Source of the DNA: Acinetobacter sp. Ac_5812
GTDB lineage: Bacteria; Pseudomonadota; Gammaproteobacteria; Pseudomonadales; Moraxellaceae
Assembly: GCF_013072695.1 (NCBI RefSeq)
Contig: NZ_LXUK01000001.1
Location: 248,001-312,000, forward strand
Direction: 5' to 3'
DNA length: 64,000 nt
Shown piece after piece: positions 1-7,247 of the stretch. A program made the translations under genes and the position numbers. The notes beneath the pieces are model-generated. The model made no database searches, was not told the origin of the DNA, and saw nothing but the letters and a program-made list of their open reading frames with translations. Position 1 is the first letter of the stretch. Each line of letters opens with the position of its first letter.

Positions 1-998
1 GATATAGCTTTATTAAAATAACGATAGTGCACACCTGTGTAAACTTGAGGCCATGTATTGGTAATTCGTTCGAAACGCTTACTTATTCGATATGGACGAA
101 TTTTACCACCCAAGGCTTCTTCAGCTGCTTTACCTCTAAGATGGTATTCAGCTTTACGAATATCACGAGCTCGATCTCTCAAAGTCTCATGATGATTATT
201 TTTTGAGGTAGAAAATGATGCTTTTGTAACCTCCCCTTCCTCATTATCATAAAAGTTTTGGAGGGTAGTATAAAGATTTATAAACTGGGCCTTGTCTGGA
301 ATACGACAATTGGTGACGCCAACTTTTCGAAACGCTTTATTAACACTTACTTTTAAATTATTAAAAAACTTATCAACAGCATTTGCTAAGATAATACTAC
401 CTAGGTCCAATTGTAAAACTAAACGTTTGTTTTTTAAGTCAAGAGCTACGGCATCAAAACAAGTAATTTGTACAGGGCGGTAGCCTATTATCCTATTATA
501 TTTGGATAAAACTTCCTCAGAAAAATGACCTAAGTCACTTTCAGTTAACTCCTTCCGTTCAGAGACTTCACGGACTATTTTAAAGTTATGGAGAATTAAG
601 TCCTCTGCAATTTGGTGACAAGAATCTGCTATGTATTCTGTTCCCTCAAAAGACGTACTATCACTATAAACTTTAATAAAAGCATTAATAAATTCTTGAA
701 GCTTATCTTCAGTAAGATGGTCAAATACCATAATTAATTTATTATCATAACGAATATGATTTTCTAAAAGTGCTGATAATTTTTCTTCTATTTGTGAAGC
801 TTTTGCATCACTACATCTGACGGCTTCACCAATAAGTGATCCCCATCTATGAGCTACATCAACTCCTGCCTTTTCAAATATATCTTCAACAATATCAAGA
901 TCTATTCGTCGCTCCTCACAAAATTTAATTTTATCCACTAAATTCTTACGTGGGTGCTCATTGTTTTCATCTATTTTAATAGCTACTTGTGCTGTCAT
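1..998 (-). CDS. Hypothetical protein, C-terminus beyond window edge
   Basis: Reading the minus strand from an ATG at 998, the frame stays open for 332 codons and runs off the window at base 1, so this is a real but partial gene. The protein starts MTAQVAIKIDENNEHPRKN and is charged and soluble, with no signal peptide or membrane segment. I do not recognise the family. The ribosome site is weak (AAGTTGAAAA just before the ATG). It lies downstream of alpA in the same orientation but is separated from it by a strong terminator (1094-1130), so it probably has its own promoter. It may be island cargo; the missing C-terminus prevents a functional call. Confidence 0.7.
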   Translation of the reverse strand, partial: MTAQVAIKIDENNEHPRKNLVDKIKFCEERRIDLDIVEDIFEKAGVDVAHRWGSLIGEAVRCSDAKASQIEEKLSALLENHIRYDNKLIMVFDHLTEDKLQEFINAFIKVYSDSTSFEGTEYIADSCHQIAEDLILHNFKIVREVSERKELTESDLGHFSEEVLSKYNRIIGYRPVQITCFDAVALDLKNKRLVLQLDLGSIILANAVDKFFNNLKVSVNKAFRKVGVTNCRIPDKAQFINLYTTLQNFYDNEEGEVTKASFSTSKNNHHETLRDRARDIRKAEYHLRGKAAEEALGGKIRPYRISKRFERITNTWPQVYTGVHYRYFNKAI

Positions 999-1083
999 TT
1001 TTCAACTTTTTTAAATATAACTTTTGTTAAATTAATACACTTTAATAAAAAAAAATAGTTTAATTCGACTAAATGCTATTTCT

Positions 1084-1130
1084 GAAAAAATATACTGTCT
1101 CTAAAATTATAGACTTACTTTAGAGACAGT
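1084..1130 (-). terminator. Intrinsic terminator after alpA
   Basis: A perfect 12-base inverted repeat (1094-1105 with 1119-1130, arm ACTGTCTCTAAA) with a 13-base loop is followed on the minus strand by ATATTTTTTC. It lies 17 bases past the alpA stop and separates that gene from the partial gene at the left edge. Confidence 0.8.
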
Positions 1131-1146
1131 TCAAAAGCTCCCACTA

Positions 1147-1380
1147 TTATTCTTTTCGGCTTTCCAGCTTAATCTCAATCCACTGATGAATTTCCCAAGC
1201 TGACCAACCAATACGCATTTCAGTCAACCGTATAGGCTGGGGAAAAGTAGGATCATAATACTTTGATTTCTTATTAATCATTTCATAGATTTTTGATTTG
1301 CTCAGAGCAGTAAATTCAACCACATGCTTGATGTTAATGATTTGGTTCATCTGAAAAGTTTGACCTGTGAACGCGTTCAT
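1147..1380 (-). CDS. alpA: AlpA-family helix-turn-helix regulator
   Basis: A 77-residue protein of the AlpA / MerR-like excisionase fold. Members act as small DNA-binding regulators or excision factors of prophages and integrative elements. After an 11-residue lead the body shows the winged-helix pattern: the segment VEFTALSKSKIYEMI is the recognition region, FPQPIRLTEMRIGW is the wing, and SAWEIHQWIE is the C-terminal helix. The start at 1380 is supported by AGGAG about 10 bases upstream. It follows the RDF-like gene on the same strand by 76 bases, and likely belongs to the same regulatory block. A second copy lacking this N-terminus lies at 21153-21299. The family call is firm; the target site is unknown. 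Confidence 0.85.
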   Translation of the reverse strand: MNAFTGQTFQMNQIINIKHVVEFTALSKSKIYEMINKKSKYYDPTFPQPIRLTEMRIGWSAWEIHQWIEIKLESRKE

Positions 1381-1456
1381 GATGTTTTTCTCCTGATCAA
1401 TGAAGCGAGCGCTTTTCGCTCAAACAATAGGACAATTTCGTAAAAAATTACTTTTG

Positions 1457-2353
1457 CTAGTTCAAAGCCTGAACAGACTGCTGCAAATCTCTTTGTATAT
1501 CCTGAACATGATTCAAGTTATAAGTCTGCTGAGATTGTTCGGTTGTTGCTTCATTCGTATAGAATTCATCAACAATATCAATCCCTTCATCATCTCCTAA
1601 CTCAAAACTGGCATTCCCATAACCCTGCCGCGCGACATGATCTAAAGCCTCCTGATAAAACCCTGCTGCCTTGCTCTGTTCATCGATTTGCTTGGCTGAA
1701 GTAATTGCTTCTTGCAAGTTGATTCCATCACGTAAAGTTAAGTCCACGTAGTAGATCGGAGTGCGATAGCTTTGTGTGGTGCTTTTCCCTCTCAGGGTCA
1801 ATTGCAGAGGCAAACATGAAAGTAGATCACCTGAAGCTGCATGGTAATAACGAAGTCGTGCCGCCAAAGTACGAATACTATTAAAACCTGTAGTTCTAAA
1901 AACAAATGTTCCAAATTCATCTGACGCATCGAGATTCACATAGAGCCGTCCATAAGGTTTACATAAGCCTCCTTGTGCCAGTGGACATAAATCAGGTGAT
2001 GGGCATGGATGTTGCTCAATACCACTTTGACCAAGTCGCTGACAGGTTTCACCATTACCTGTGCAGATAGGTCGACCAGATTGTCGATCAAATAACGTGT
2101 ATTCAACTCTTAGATTAAGATCAGGATCATTAAAGAGCATTCGGACTGGAATGGTTCTAAGCTTTTGGTTTTGTGCCTTGGCGCGTAGTTGTTCATCAAG
2201 TGGATGTTTAACCCAACCATCCTTATTTTGAATTTGGCTAGTAATCGTAAATTGGTCATCCTTTTCAGGGAGCCGTTTACCATTCTTTTCAACGATCTTG
2301 CCAATACTAATACGTCCAAGTACAGGTGGTGTAATTGCTAGACCTTTTATCAT
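1457..2353 (-). CDS. RDF-like / 'hydrolase or metal-binding' island protein
   Basis: A 298-residue soluble protein. Residues about 95-130 contain a cysteine cluster (CTGNGETC, HPCPSPDLC and GGLC) that looks like a structural metal site. This layout resembles proteins of integrative elements annotated 'hydrolase or metal-binding protein', which are related to the phage phiC31 gp3-like recombination directionality factors; if so, it would bias a recombinase toward excision. That role is inferred from family resemblance and from the position beside alpA, YqaJ and DUF932 genes. The start has AAGGATT about 9 bases upstream. The C-terminal 60 residues are acidic and glutamine-rich. No recombinase gene is visible in the window, so its partner must lie elsewhere. 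Confidence 0.65.
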   Translation of the reverse strand: MIKGLAITPPVLGRISIGKIVEKNGKRLPEKDDQFTITSQIQNKDGWVKHPLDEQLRAKAQNQKLRTIPVRMLFNDPDLNLRVEYTLFDRQSGRPICTGNGETCQRLGQSGIEQHPCPSPDLCPLAQGGLCKPYGRLYVNLDASDEFGTFVFRTTGFNSIRTLAARLRYYHAASGDLLSCLPLQLTLRGKSTTQSYRTPIYYVDLTLRDGINLQEAITSAKQIDEQSKAAGFYQEALDHVARQGYGNASFELGDDEGIDIVDEFYTNEATTEQSQQTYNLNHVQDIQRDLQQSVQALN

Positions 2354-2498
2354 GAGATGAATCCTTGTTTTGTTAAATATTTACGAAGTCACGTTATTTA
2401 CCGTAAAGCACTTCCTCTTCACCTGTTCCTGTACAGCCTGATCAATCACCTATCGTTATTCTTCGGTCATAAGAGATTGAGTGCATCAAAGATTTACA

Positions 2499-2567
2499 CA
2501 AAGCCGCTCCAACGCCCTTTCTCTGTTATTTTGAGGGAGGGCAAGTGGGGTGGCTTTGCGCTTTTTT
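2499..2567 (+). other. Long 23-bp imperfect hairpin with plus-strand T tract
   Basis: Between two minus-strand genes, bases 2499-2511 pair with 2546-2558 (13 pairs including two G-T) and bases 2514-2523 pair with 2533-2542 (10 pairs including two G-T), leaving a 9-base loop. On the plus strand the stem is followed by CGC and six T (2562-2567), which is the form of an intrinsic terminator reading right. No plus-strand gene ends here. It could end an antisense transcript, or be a processing or single-strand-origin type structure. Confidence 0.5.
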
Positions 2568-2594
2568 AGGTTTAAGGGGTATTACTAGAATTGT

Positions 2595-3671
2595 TTAGGG
2601 ACGTGGATGAATGTTAAATCTACGACTACCACTACGGGATTGGGGATACTGCTGTAGTAGTTCGGGTTGTGCTTGGAGTAATGCTTTCTGGTCTAAAACC
2701 ACACTATCCTTGGATTTCTTCCATGTCACACTGCCCCGACTAAATATGGCTTTTTCTGCATCTTTCATTAATATCTGAATACGATGTTTGAGGTAGTCAT
2801 ATTTGGTTTGATGGTGCGCTAGATGCTTTTCCTCAATGAGTAAATCAGTAAACAATTGATCTACTCCTGATAACGTGGATAGATCCACAGTTTGTAAAGA
2901 GATATGCTGCGGATATAAAAACTGTAGGGCTTTTGCTGCTGACTCGCTGGCATCTACATGCGGCGGCATATCATTTTCTACACAAGACCAGAAGATTTTT
3001 TCTGAAGCAATCAGACGATTAATCACAATTTCATTGCGTTCAACTTTAAATATCTTCGCTTCATGCCCACAGATTAAGGCACAGATATGCGCTGCTTGTT
3101 TTCCTGTAACAGCCAATTGATGTTGCACCTGTATGAGCACATACAGAGGCACGCCTTCTCGCCAATGCTTAGTTCCCCACTCTCCTACGGATTTACATTC
3201 CAGAAGCTGTACTTCATCACTGCCTACGACCGCATAATCCAGATTGGCTAACATAAAGGCATTGTCTTCATCAGGATGCTGTAATACTGCATTGACCCGA
3301 CGAACCTTATTACCTGTGCGCTGCCGATAGTAATCTGCAATTAGTGGTTCGAGCTTGTTCCCCCAATATAGAGGTGAATAGTGGTTCTTAAGAGGTTGAT
3401 CTGGAGGGGCTTGCATTCGGCCCGTTTTAATCATCCATAATTCCAGCATCGACATGTGGGGATTTAAACCACAGGCTGCTGCGGCATCACTACTCCCAAT
3501 TCCCTGCTTTCGTATCTGTAACCATTGTTCACGACTCATACCTTGGGTTTTAGCCAAACGTTTAGCGGGATTTTGCTGTGATCTAGAAGTGAAAGCTGTT
3601 TGCGGTGGATTTAGGGTTAAAGGTCGATGAGCGTTTGCATGACTTGATGAGGTGTGAGTATTTGGATTCAT
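2595..3671 (-). CDS. YqaJ-family viral recombinase / exonuclease
   Basis: About 358 residues. The YqaJ / lambda-exonuclease-like nuclease domain spans residues about 45-210: the entry motif QGIGSSDAAAACG, then YWGNKLEPLIADYYRQ, then the active-site stretch with LDYAVV and LLECKSVGEWG (Asp, Glu and Lys of the PD-(D/E)XK core), then QVQHQLAVTG. Such proteins process DNA ends for phage or plasmid recombination. The C-terminal 100 residues are a helical region followed by a basic tail. An ATG at 3683 is possible, but GGAG at the preferred 6-base spacing supports the ATG at 3671. The neighbours DUF932 (upstream) and RDF-like (downstream) are on the same strand; the DUF932 gene is separated by a terminator. 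Confidence 0.8.
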   Translation of the reverse strand: MNPNTHTSSSHANAHRPLTLNPPQTAFTSRSQQNPAKRLAKTQGMSREQWLQIRKQGIGSSDAAAACGLNPHMSMLELWMIKTGRMQAPPDQPLKNHYSPLYWGNKLEPLIADYYRQRTGNKVRRVNAVLQHPDEDNAFMLANLDYAVVGSDEVQLLECKSVGEWGTKHWREGVPLYVLIQVQHQLAVTGKQAAHICALICGHEAKIFKVERNEIVINRLIASEKIFWSCVENDMPPHVDASESAAKALQFLYPQHISLQTVDLSTLSGVDQLFTDLLIEEKHLAHHQTKYDYLKHRIQILMKDAEKAIFSRGSVTWKKSKDSVVLDQKALLQAQPELLQQYPQSRSGSRRFNIHPRP

Positions 3672-3710
3672 CATATTCTCCATATCTGTAAAAAATTAAA
3701 ATTTGGGCAT

Positions 3711-3740
3711 AAAAAAAGCCGCACCTGGGGGAGGTGCGGC
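3711..3740 (-). terminator. Intrinsic terminator after the DUF932 gene
   Basis: Arms GCCGCACCT (3718-3726) and AGGTGCGGC (3732-3740) enclose five G, and seven T follow on the minus strand (3711-3717). It lies about 100 bases past the DUF932 stop and just upstream of the YqaJ gene, which therefore needs its own promoter or read-through. Confidence 0.85.
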
Positions 3741-3837
3741 AAAAGGAAAAACTACTCATTAAAATTGATTGATTCAGGAAAGGTTTAGCTTAGGCTATTC
3801 ATCTAATAAACCTGTGATTACGTATGTAGAGTTGAAT

Positions 3838-4887
3838 TTAAGCTACCATTCTTAACGCTTGTTCCAAGCCTCGTTGCTTAATGGCTGCCCCCATACCGAA
3901 CCAAGCAGAATCCAATCGATGATCTGTACTCATGGCTCGTCGTTCATGATCACAAAATTCTGTAATGGCGCAGAGCAATCCATAGGCTGTGTCTTTGGAA
4001 GAGCTCAGCTCCGCCCCACGACCATGCCCATTAAACATCGTCATAACTTTAGACATGGCTCGTCCATTTGGTTCAGTTTTACTATCTGATCTAGGTGAGT
4101 TTGGTTGATTAGGCATAGCAGCATTACGGTAGAACTGAATAATGCTTTCATCCTGTTCAGCAATACTCAGATTGGTATTGTTAAATACCGCATCAAAGTA
4201 AGCTGCTGCTTCCTGCTGTGTTACTTTACGTTGGCTGAGCTGTTTCATTTCATACATATGCTCATCCCATGTACGAATTGAAATACCCAGCTGTTGTTTC
4301 ACTTTTTCTGCATTAAATCGAGTGCTGTGCGGAACTTTAATAACGCCTGTACTACTTTGCTGTCCTTTCAGTGCAATCGCTAAGGTGTTATTACACACCA
4401 CCCGAATACTGGTGAACTGCGCTGTGGTTGCCAGTGTGCCATCACAAGCCGTCGCTAGAAGAATATAGCCATTACTGACATCCTTACCCTTTAAGGCAGT
4501 GCTCTGTCCTGTTCTAGCCAAAGCCCAGAATTTCTTACCACCTTTAAGTACACCTGCTGTTTCAAGTTCAAAGCCTGATTGTTCAGTTAAGTCTCTATAG
4601 AACTCCAAGATAGAACTTGGTTGTACTTCCTGAAAGCGTTGGCTAACCACAGATAATGGAGCATGGGTATCTGAACGATACAAAACCCGCTGCTCTTCAA
4701 AAGGCATAATAATACTCTGACCTTTCTCATTCTGAGCCATATAACTGACATCAGAAGATTCAATTCGCCAGTCCATACCTGCTTGTTGTGCCCAGACTTC
4801 TAGAGGCTGATTTGGGGTGAGTTGATTACCTAAACCATGCCAAGGGGTTTGACCGACGAATGCCATTGTTTCGACTAAGTGCGCCAT
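3838..4887 (-). CDS. DUF932 domain-containing protein
   Basis: A 349-residue protein starting MAHLVETMAFVGQTPWHGLG, the typical opening of DUF932 proteins found on plasmids, phages and integrative elements. The conserved domain covers most of the chain, including VVSQRFQEVQPSSILEFYRDL and the later TTAQFTSIRVVCNNTLAIAL. The biochemical function is unknown. No signal peptide or membrane segment is present. It is isolated by terminator-like hairpins on both sides (3711-3740 and 4944-4970). A plain ATG start is preceded by AAGGAATTCTT. The family call is secure; any role in DNA transfer or replication is inference from gene context only. Confidence 0.8.
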   Translation of the reverse strand: MAHLVETMAFVGQTPWHGLGNQLTPNQPLEVWAQQAGMDWRIESSDVSYMAQNEKGQSIIMPFEEQRVLYRSDTHAPLSVVSQRFQEVQPSSILEFYRDLTEQSGFELETAGVLKGGKKFWALARTGQSTALKGKDVSNGYILLATACDGTLATTAQFTSIRVVCNNTLAIALKGQQSSTGVIKVPHSTRFNAEKVKQQLGISIRTWDEHMYEMKQLSQRKVTQQEAAAYFDAVFNNTNLSIAEQDESIIQFYRNAAMPNQPNSPRSDSKTEPNGRAMSKVMTMFNGHGRGAELSSSKDTAYGLLCAITEFCDHERRAMSTDHRLDSAWFGMGAAIKQRGLEQALRMVA

Positions 4888-4943
4888 AAGAATTCCTTAT
4901 AAAAAATAAATACTGAATGACTTCAAATTCAGATTTTGTGTAT

Positions 4944-4970
4944 AAAAAAGGCCTGCTAGGGATGCAGTCC
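4944..4970 (-). terminator. Terminator-like hairpin upstream of DUF932 gene
   Basis: Bases 4950-4956 pair with 4964-4970 (GGCCTGC with GCAGTCC, one mismatch), and six T follow on the minus strand. It lies 57-83 bases upstream of the DUF932 start, so it may act as a leader attenuator or as the end of a short minus-strand transcript. Confidence 0.45.
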
Positions 4971-5127
4971 AAAATAAAGAGACGTCAAAATGCATGTGAA
5001 TACATTCATTCACTTAGATGATATATATCTGAAATTTATTCTATTTCTGATATTGTGTATTTCTAAATAAGATTAACCTAGTCTTAGAATAATGAATTAC
5101 CAATAAGTAACTTAAGGGGGAATAAGA

Positions 5128-5919
5128 TTGGACCATCAAACAAAAAAGCTTGCTGTATTAATCGATGCTGATAACTCTTCCGTTAATTCGATTAGTCCTA
5201 TATTAGAAGAAATTGCCAAATATGGGATTGCAAGTGTCAAACGGGTTTATGGAGACTGGAGTAAAGATGTTTTAAATAAGTGGCGAGACATTCTTCTCCC
5301 CAATGCAATCACACCTGTACAACAGTTTGCCTATACTGTCGGGAAAGATGCAACTGATATGGGCTTGATTATTGATGCAATGGATCTTTTATATAGTGGA
5401 GCTTTAGATGGGTTCTGCATTATTTCCAGTGACAGTGACTTCACCCCATTAGCTTCAAGAATAAGGGAAAGTGGTTTAGTTGTTTACGGATTTGGTAGAA
5501 AGCAAACACCTGAAGCCTTTAGAAAAGCCTGCGACAAGTTCATCTATGTTGAAAACTTAACAGATGAAGAAAAAGTTTTAACTGAGAGCAAAAATACCAT
5601 TGAGGAAAAAGAAAATAATAATGTTAAAACCACTACAGATAAAGATACATCACAGCAAGTCGATCGCCCTACTCTCAACCTAATTTATAAAGCCGTTAAA
5701 GACAATTCAGATGAAAATGGCTGGGCCAATCTCTCTGAAGTAGGTCAATATATTAATAACGTTCGCCCTGATTTCGATTCTCGCAATTATGGGCGAGCTA
5801 AACTTTCAGGCTTAATCAAAATGCTAAATCTGTTTGAAACTAGAATTGAAGGCAGCCAAATGTTCCTCAAGAAATTGAAAAACAATAAAGTTTCTAATAC
5901 TGATAATAAATCCACTTAA
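5128..5919 (+). CDS. NYN-domain ribonuclease-like protein with LOTUS (OST-HTH) domain
   Basis: A 263-residue protein. Residues 6-155 form a NYN (LabA/DUF88, PIN-like) domain: LAVLIDADNSS carries the first acidic residues, GKDATDMGLIIDAMD the second set and CIISSDSDFTPLASRIRE the third, so the four-Asp metal site looks intact. After a charged linker (about 156-185), residues about 190-258 resemble an OST-HTH/LOTUS winged helix (LNLIYKAVKDN, WANLSEVGQYINN, YGRAKLSGLIKM), which in other proteins binds RNA. It is probably a metal-dependent RNase. The start is TTG at 5128, chosen because AAGGGGG lies 9 bases upstream. It is the first plus-strand gene after the minus-strand block. Confidence 0.8.
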   Translation: MDHQTKKLAVLIDADNSSVNSISPILEEIAKYGIASVKRVYGDWSKDVLNKWRDILLPNAITPVQQFAYTVGKDATDMGLIIDAMDLLYSGALDGFCIISSDSDFTPLASRIRESGLVVYGFGRKQTPEAFRKACDKFIYVENLTDEEKVLTESKNTIEEKENNNVKTTTDKDTSQQVDRPTLNLIYKAVKDNSDENGWANLSEVGQYINNVRPDFDSRNYGRAKLSGLIKMLNLFETRIEGSQMFLKKLKNNKVSNTDNKST

Positions 5920-5944
5920 TACACCATCTAACCTTTAAAGTGAT

Positions 5945-5973
5945 TTGACGTCCCCTAAAGCAGGTATTATCAT
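5945..5973 (+). promoter_or_regulatory. Sigma70-type promoter for the structured RNA
   Basis: TTGACG (5945-5950), a 17-base spacer and TATCAT (5968-5973) match the consensus hexamers at five of six positions each with ideal spacing. Initiation 7 bases later would fall at about 5980, exactly where the folded RNA region starts. Confidence 0.65.
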
Positions 5974-5979
5974 TCAGAT

Positions 5980-6190
5980 GCTGGTCTACATTGCCAGTCG
6001 GTTTTAGCAGACCGTTCTACAAAAGGCGCACAACAACGCTGTTCTGGTTTTGTGCGTTCTCTTAAGTCACGCCTTTATGGTGAGGCTAGGAGGGGCACGT
6101 TCGCGTGCGCTGGTTTCCTTTTGTACCGGTCTGCTAACCCTTCTAGTCTTGCCACCATTATTTAGCAGTAATTTGGTAAGACTCTTTTTA
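5980..6190 (+). ncRNA. Candidate structured non-coding RNA (about 210 nt)
   Basis: The segment folds into a multibranch structure. The closing stem pairs 6000-6014 with 6127-6139 (13 pairs around AGCAGACCG, with a two-T bulge) and continues, after a small internal loop, as ACAAAAGG (6019-6026) with CCTTTTGT (6117-6124). Inside are three hairpins: CGCACAA 6027-6033 with TTGTGCG 6050-6056; GCCT 6071-6074 with AGGC 6083-6086; and GCACG-TTCG-CGTGC 6095-6108. A terminator hairpin (6145-6183) and CTCTTTTT close it. No ORF of useful size covers it. A promoter lies immediately upstream. I cannot match it to a named RNA family; it could be a regulatory or replication-control RNA, or an element active as single-stranded DNA. 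Confidence 0.6.
6145..6190 (+). terminator. Intrinsic terminator of the structured RNA
   Basis: AGTCTTGCCA (6145-6154) pairs with TGGTAAGACT (6174-6183) through ten pairs including one G-U, with an inner ATTA/TAAT extension. CTCTTTTT follows at once. It separates the RNA from the 19-codon ORF at 6211. Confidence 0.65.
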
Positions 6191-6210
6191 AATCAAAAGG
6201 AATCAATACC

Positions 6211-6270
6211 ATGAGTTCACTATTCACCGCTCCAAAACAGCTCATCTCATTCACCCCAGATAATCTTTAA
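6211..6270 (+). CDS. 19-residue ORF downstream of structured RNA
   Basis: ATG at 6211 is preceded by AAAAGGA at 9 bases, a good ribosome site, and the ORF ends with TAA at 6268. The product is MSSLFTAPKQLISFTPDNL: not a signal peptide and not membrane-spanning. It could be a translated leader, or the stump of a longer gene whose remainder was lost, since 50 bases follow before the next gene. I see no recognisable family. Its good ribosome site and position right after the RNA terminator are the only support. Confidence 0.35.
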   Translation: MSSLFTAPKQLISFTPDNL

Positions 6271-6320
6271 AGAATTAGTTCTGTAACCATTCTTTATTAT
6301 TACTTATTCAGGGGCTAAAA

Positions 6321-6626
6321 ATGAAAGCTATCAAACTTATAGCTATTGCTACACTATTCTCAACATCTAGCATTTATGCTGCCACACTGACAACCAAAGT
6401 CACAAGCAAATTGGAATGGACTGAAGAAGGTGCTTACTTCTCTTCAAGCAAAGGAGATATTTCTATCTACACGGTAGGCATCTCACCTAAACAATTCCAA
6501 AGCCTAAATTCGCTAAAAAAAGGTGATTGTATCCTCATCACGGCTAAAGATAGCAAATTGACAAAACAGCAAGGCACTATCTCAATTATGGAATTTCAGA
6601 GTGCTAAAAAGGTCTCTTGTAAATAA
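6321..6626 (+). CDS. Small exported protein of unknown function
   Basis: A 101-residue protein with a clear Sec signal peptide (MKAIKLIAIATLFSTSSIYA, cleavage after residue 20). The mature part is about 80 residues, rich in Lys, Ser and Thr, with one internal Cys (GDCILI) and a C-terminal Cys, which could form a disulfide in the periplasm. The short beta-rich pattern resembles an OB-like or lipocalin-like small domain, but I do not recognise a family. The ribosome site is AGGGGC about 8 bases before the ATG. It is followed by two further small exported proteins on the same strand, which suggests a group acting in the envelope. Confidence 0.6.
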   Translation: MKAIKLIAIATLFSTSSIYAATLTTKVTSKLEWTEEGAYFSSSKGDISIYTVGISPKQFQSLNSLKKGDCILITAKDSKLTKQQGTISIMEFQSAKKVSCK

Positions 6627-6762
6627 GGGTCAAGCTGTCCCGCTTTAGCTTTTAGTTATGCTTGAGTCAGTACTTTAAGGCTTTCTGGATATACAAACCC
6701 TAATGCTCAATTGACTTAAGTCATATCTAAAATAAGAGACAAATGATTAAAGGAAATTAAAA

Positions 6763-7119
6763 ATGAAAAAATTAAATTTATGCCTCATCTTATCTGTTGG
6801 ATTGTTGTCTAGCTTCCCTATGCTTGCTCAGGCAAAAGCCAAGGAAGCAATCTGTCAAATTGATGAAGGTGGTCAAACACGTTACAAAGGGAAATGTAAG
6901 TTTGAACCTCAAGGTGGGGGAAGTTTCTATATCAGCCATCCCAATATTACTAAAAAGGTAAAAGTTGAAGGGCTCATGGTGATGGTCGAAGGTAAAGACC
7001 AAGCTGTTGTCCAAGCCACTAAATTAGGTGGTGGCGGTTCTATGTGGGGTGAAGCTACCCGCTCTCAAAAACAAAAAGCATGTTGGGTCGGAAGTGATTT
7101 TAAAATTTGTGCATGGTGA
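6763..7119 (+). CDS. Small exported protein of unknown function
   Basis: A 118-residue protein with a signal peptide (MKKLNLCLILSVGLLSSFPMLAQA, cleaved at about residue 24). The mature portion has four cysteines (AICQID, KCKFE, KACWVG and KICAW), enough for two disulfides, and a glycine-rich stretch (LGGGGSMWG). No family is recognised. The ribosome site AAAGGAAATT precedes the ATG. A terminator follows at 7168-7201, so transcription probably stops before the DUF1566 gene. It is likely periplasmic. Confidence 0.6.
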   Translation: MKKLNLCLILSVGLLSSFPMLAQAKAKEAICQIDEGGQTRYKGKCKFEPQGGGSFYISHPNITKKVKVEGLMVMVEGKDQAVVQATKLGGGGSMWGEATRSQKQKACWVGSDFKICAW

Positions 7120-7167
7120 TCAATCACCTAACACTGATTTCACGATATGACCAGAAATGACCTACAG

Positions 7168-7203
7168 AAAGGAATAAGGGGTTTTCTCTTATTTCTTTTT
7201 TTA
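7168..7203 (+). terminator. Intrinsic terminator
   Basis: AAAGGAATAAG (7168-7178) pairs with CTTATTTCTTT (7188-7198) with one mismatch, and T residues run to 7202. It ends the transcript of the gene at 6763-7119. Confidence 0.65.
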
Positions 7204-7247
7204 TGGTTGTTAGCTCTAGATACCCTACTAAGATATGAAGTAATACG

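Noticed and set aside
292..483. Plus-strand 63-codon ORF
   Set aside because: It lies wholly within the minus-strand gene 1-998, has no ribosome site and no recognisable product.
1406..1421. Small hairpin GAGCG/CGCTC between RDF-like gene and alpA
   Set aside because: Five pairs and no T tract; too weak to call a terminator.
2357..2569. Plus-strand 70-codon ORF filling the gap between two minus-strand genes
   Set aside because: No ribosome site, no family resemblance, and its 3' half is the long hairpin; the folded structure explains the region better than coding does.
5980..6190. Retron msr/msd RNA
   Set aside because: A long stem is present, but no reverse transcriptase is encoded nearby, so the retron reading has no support.
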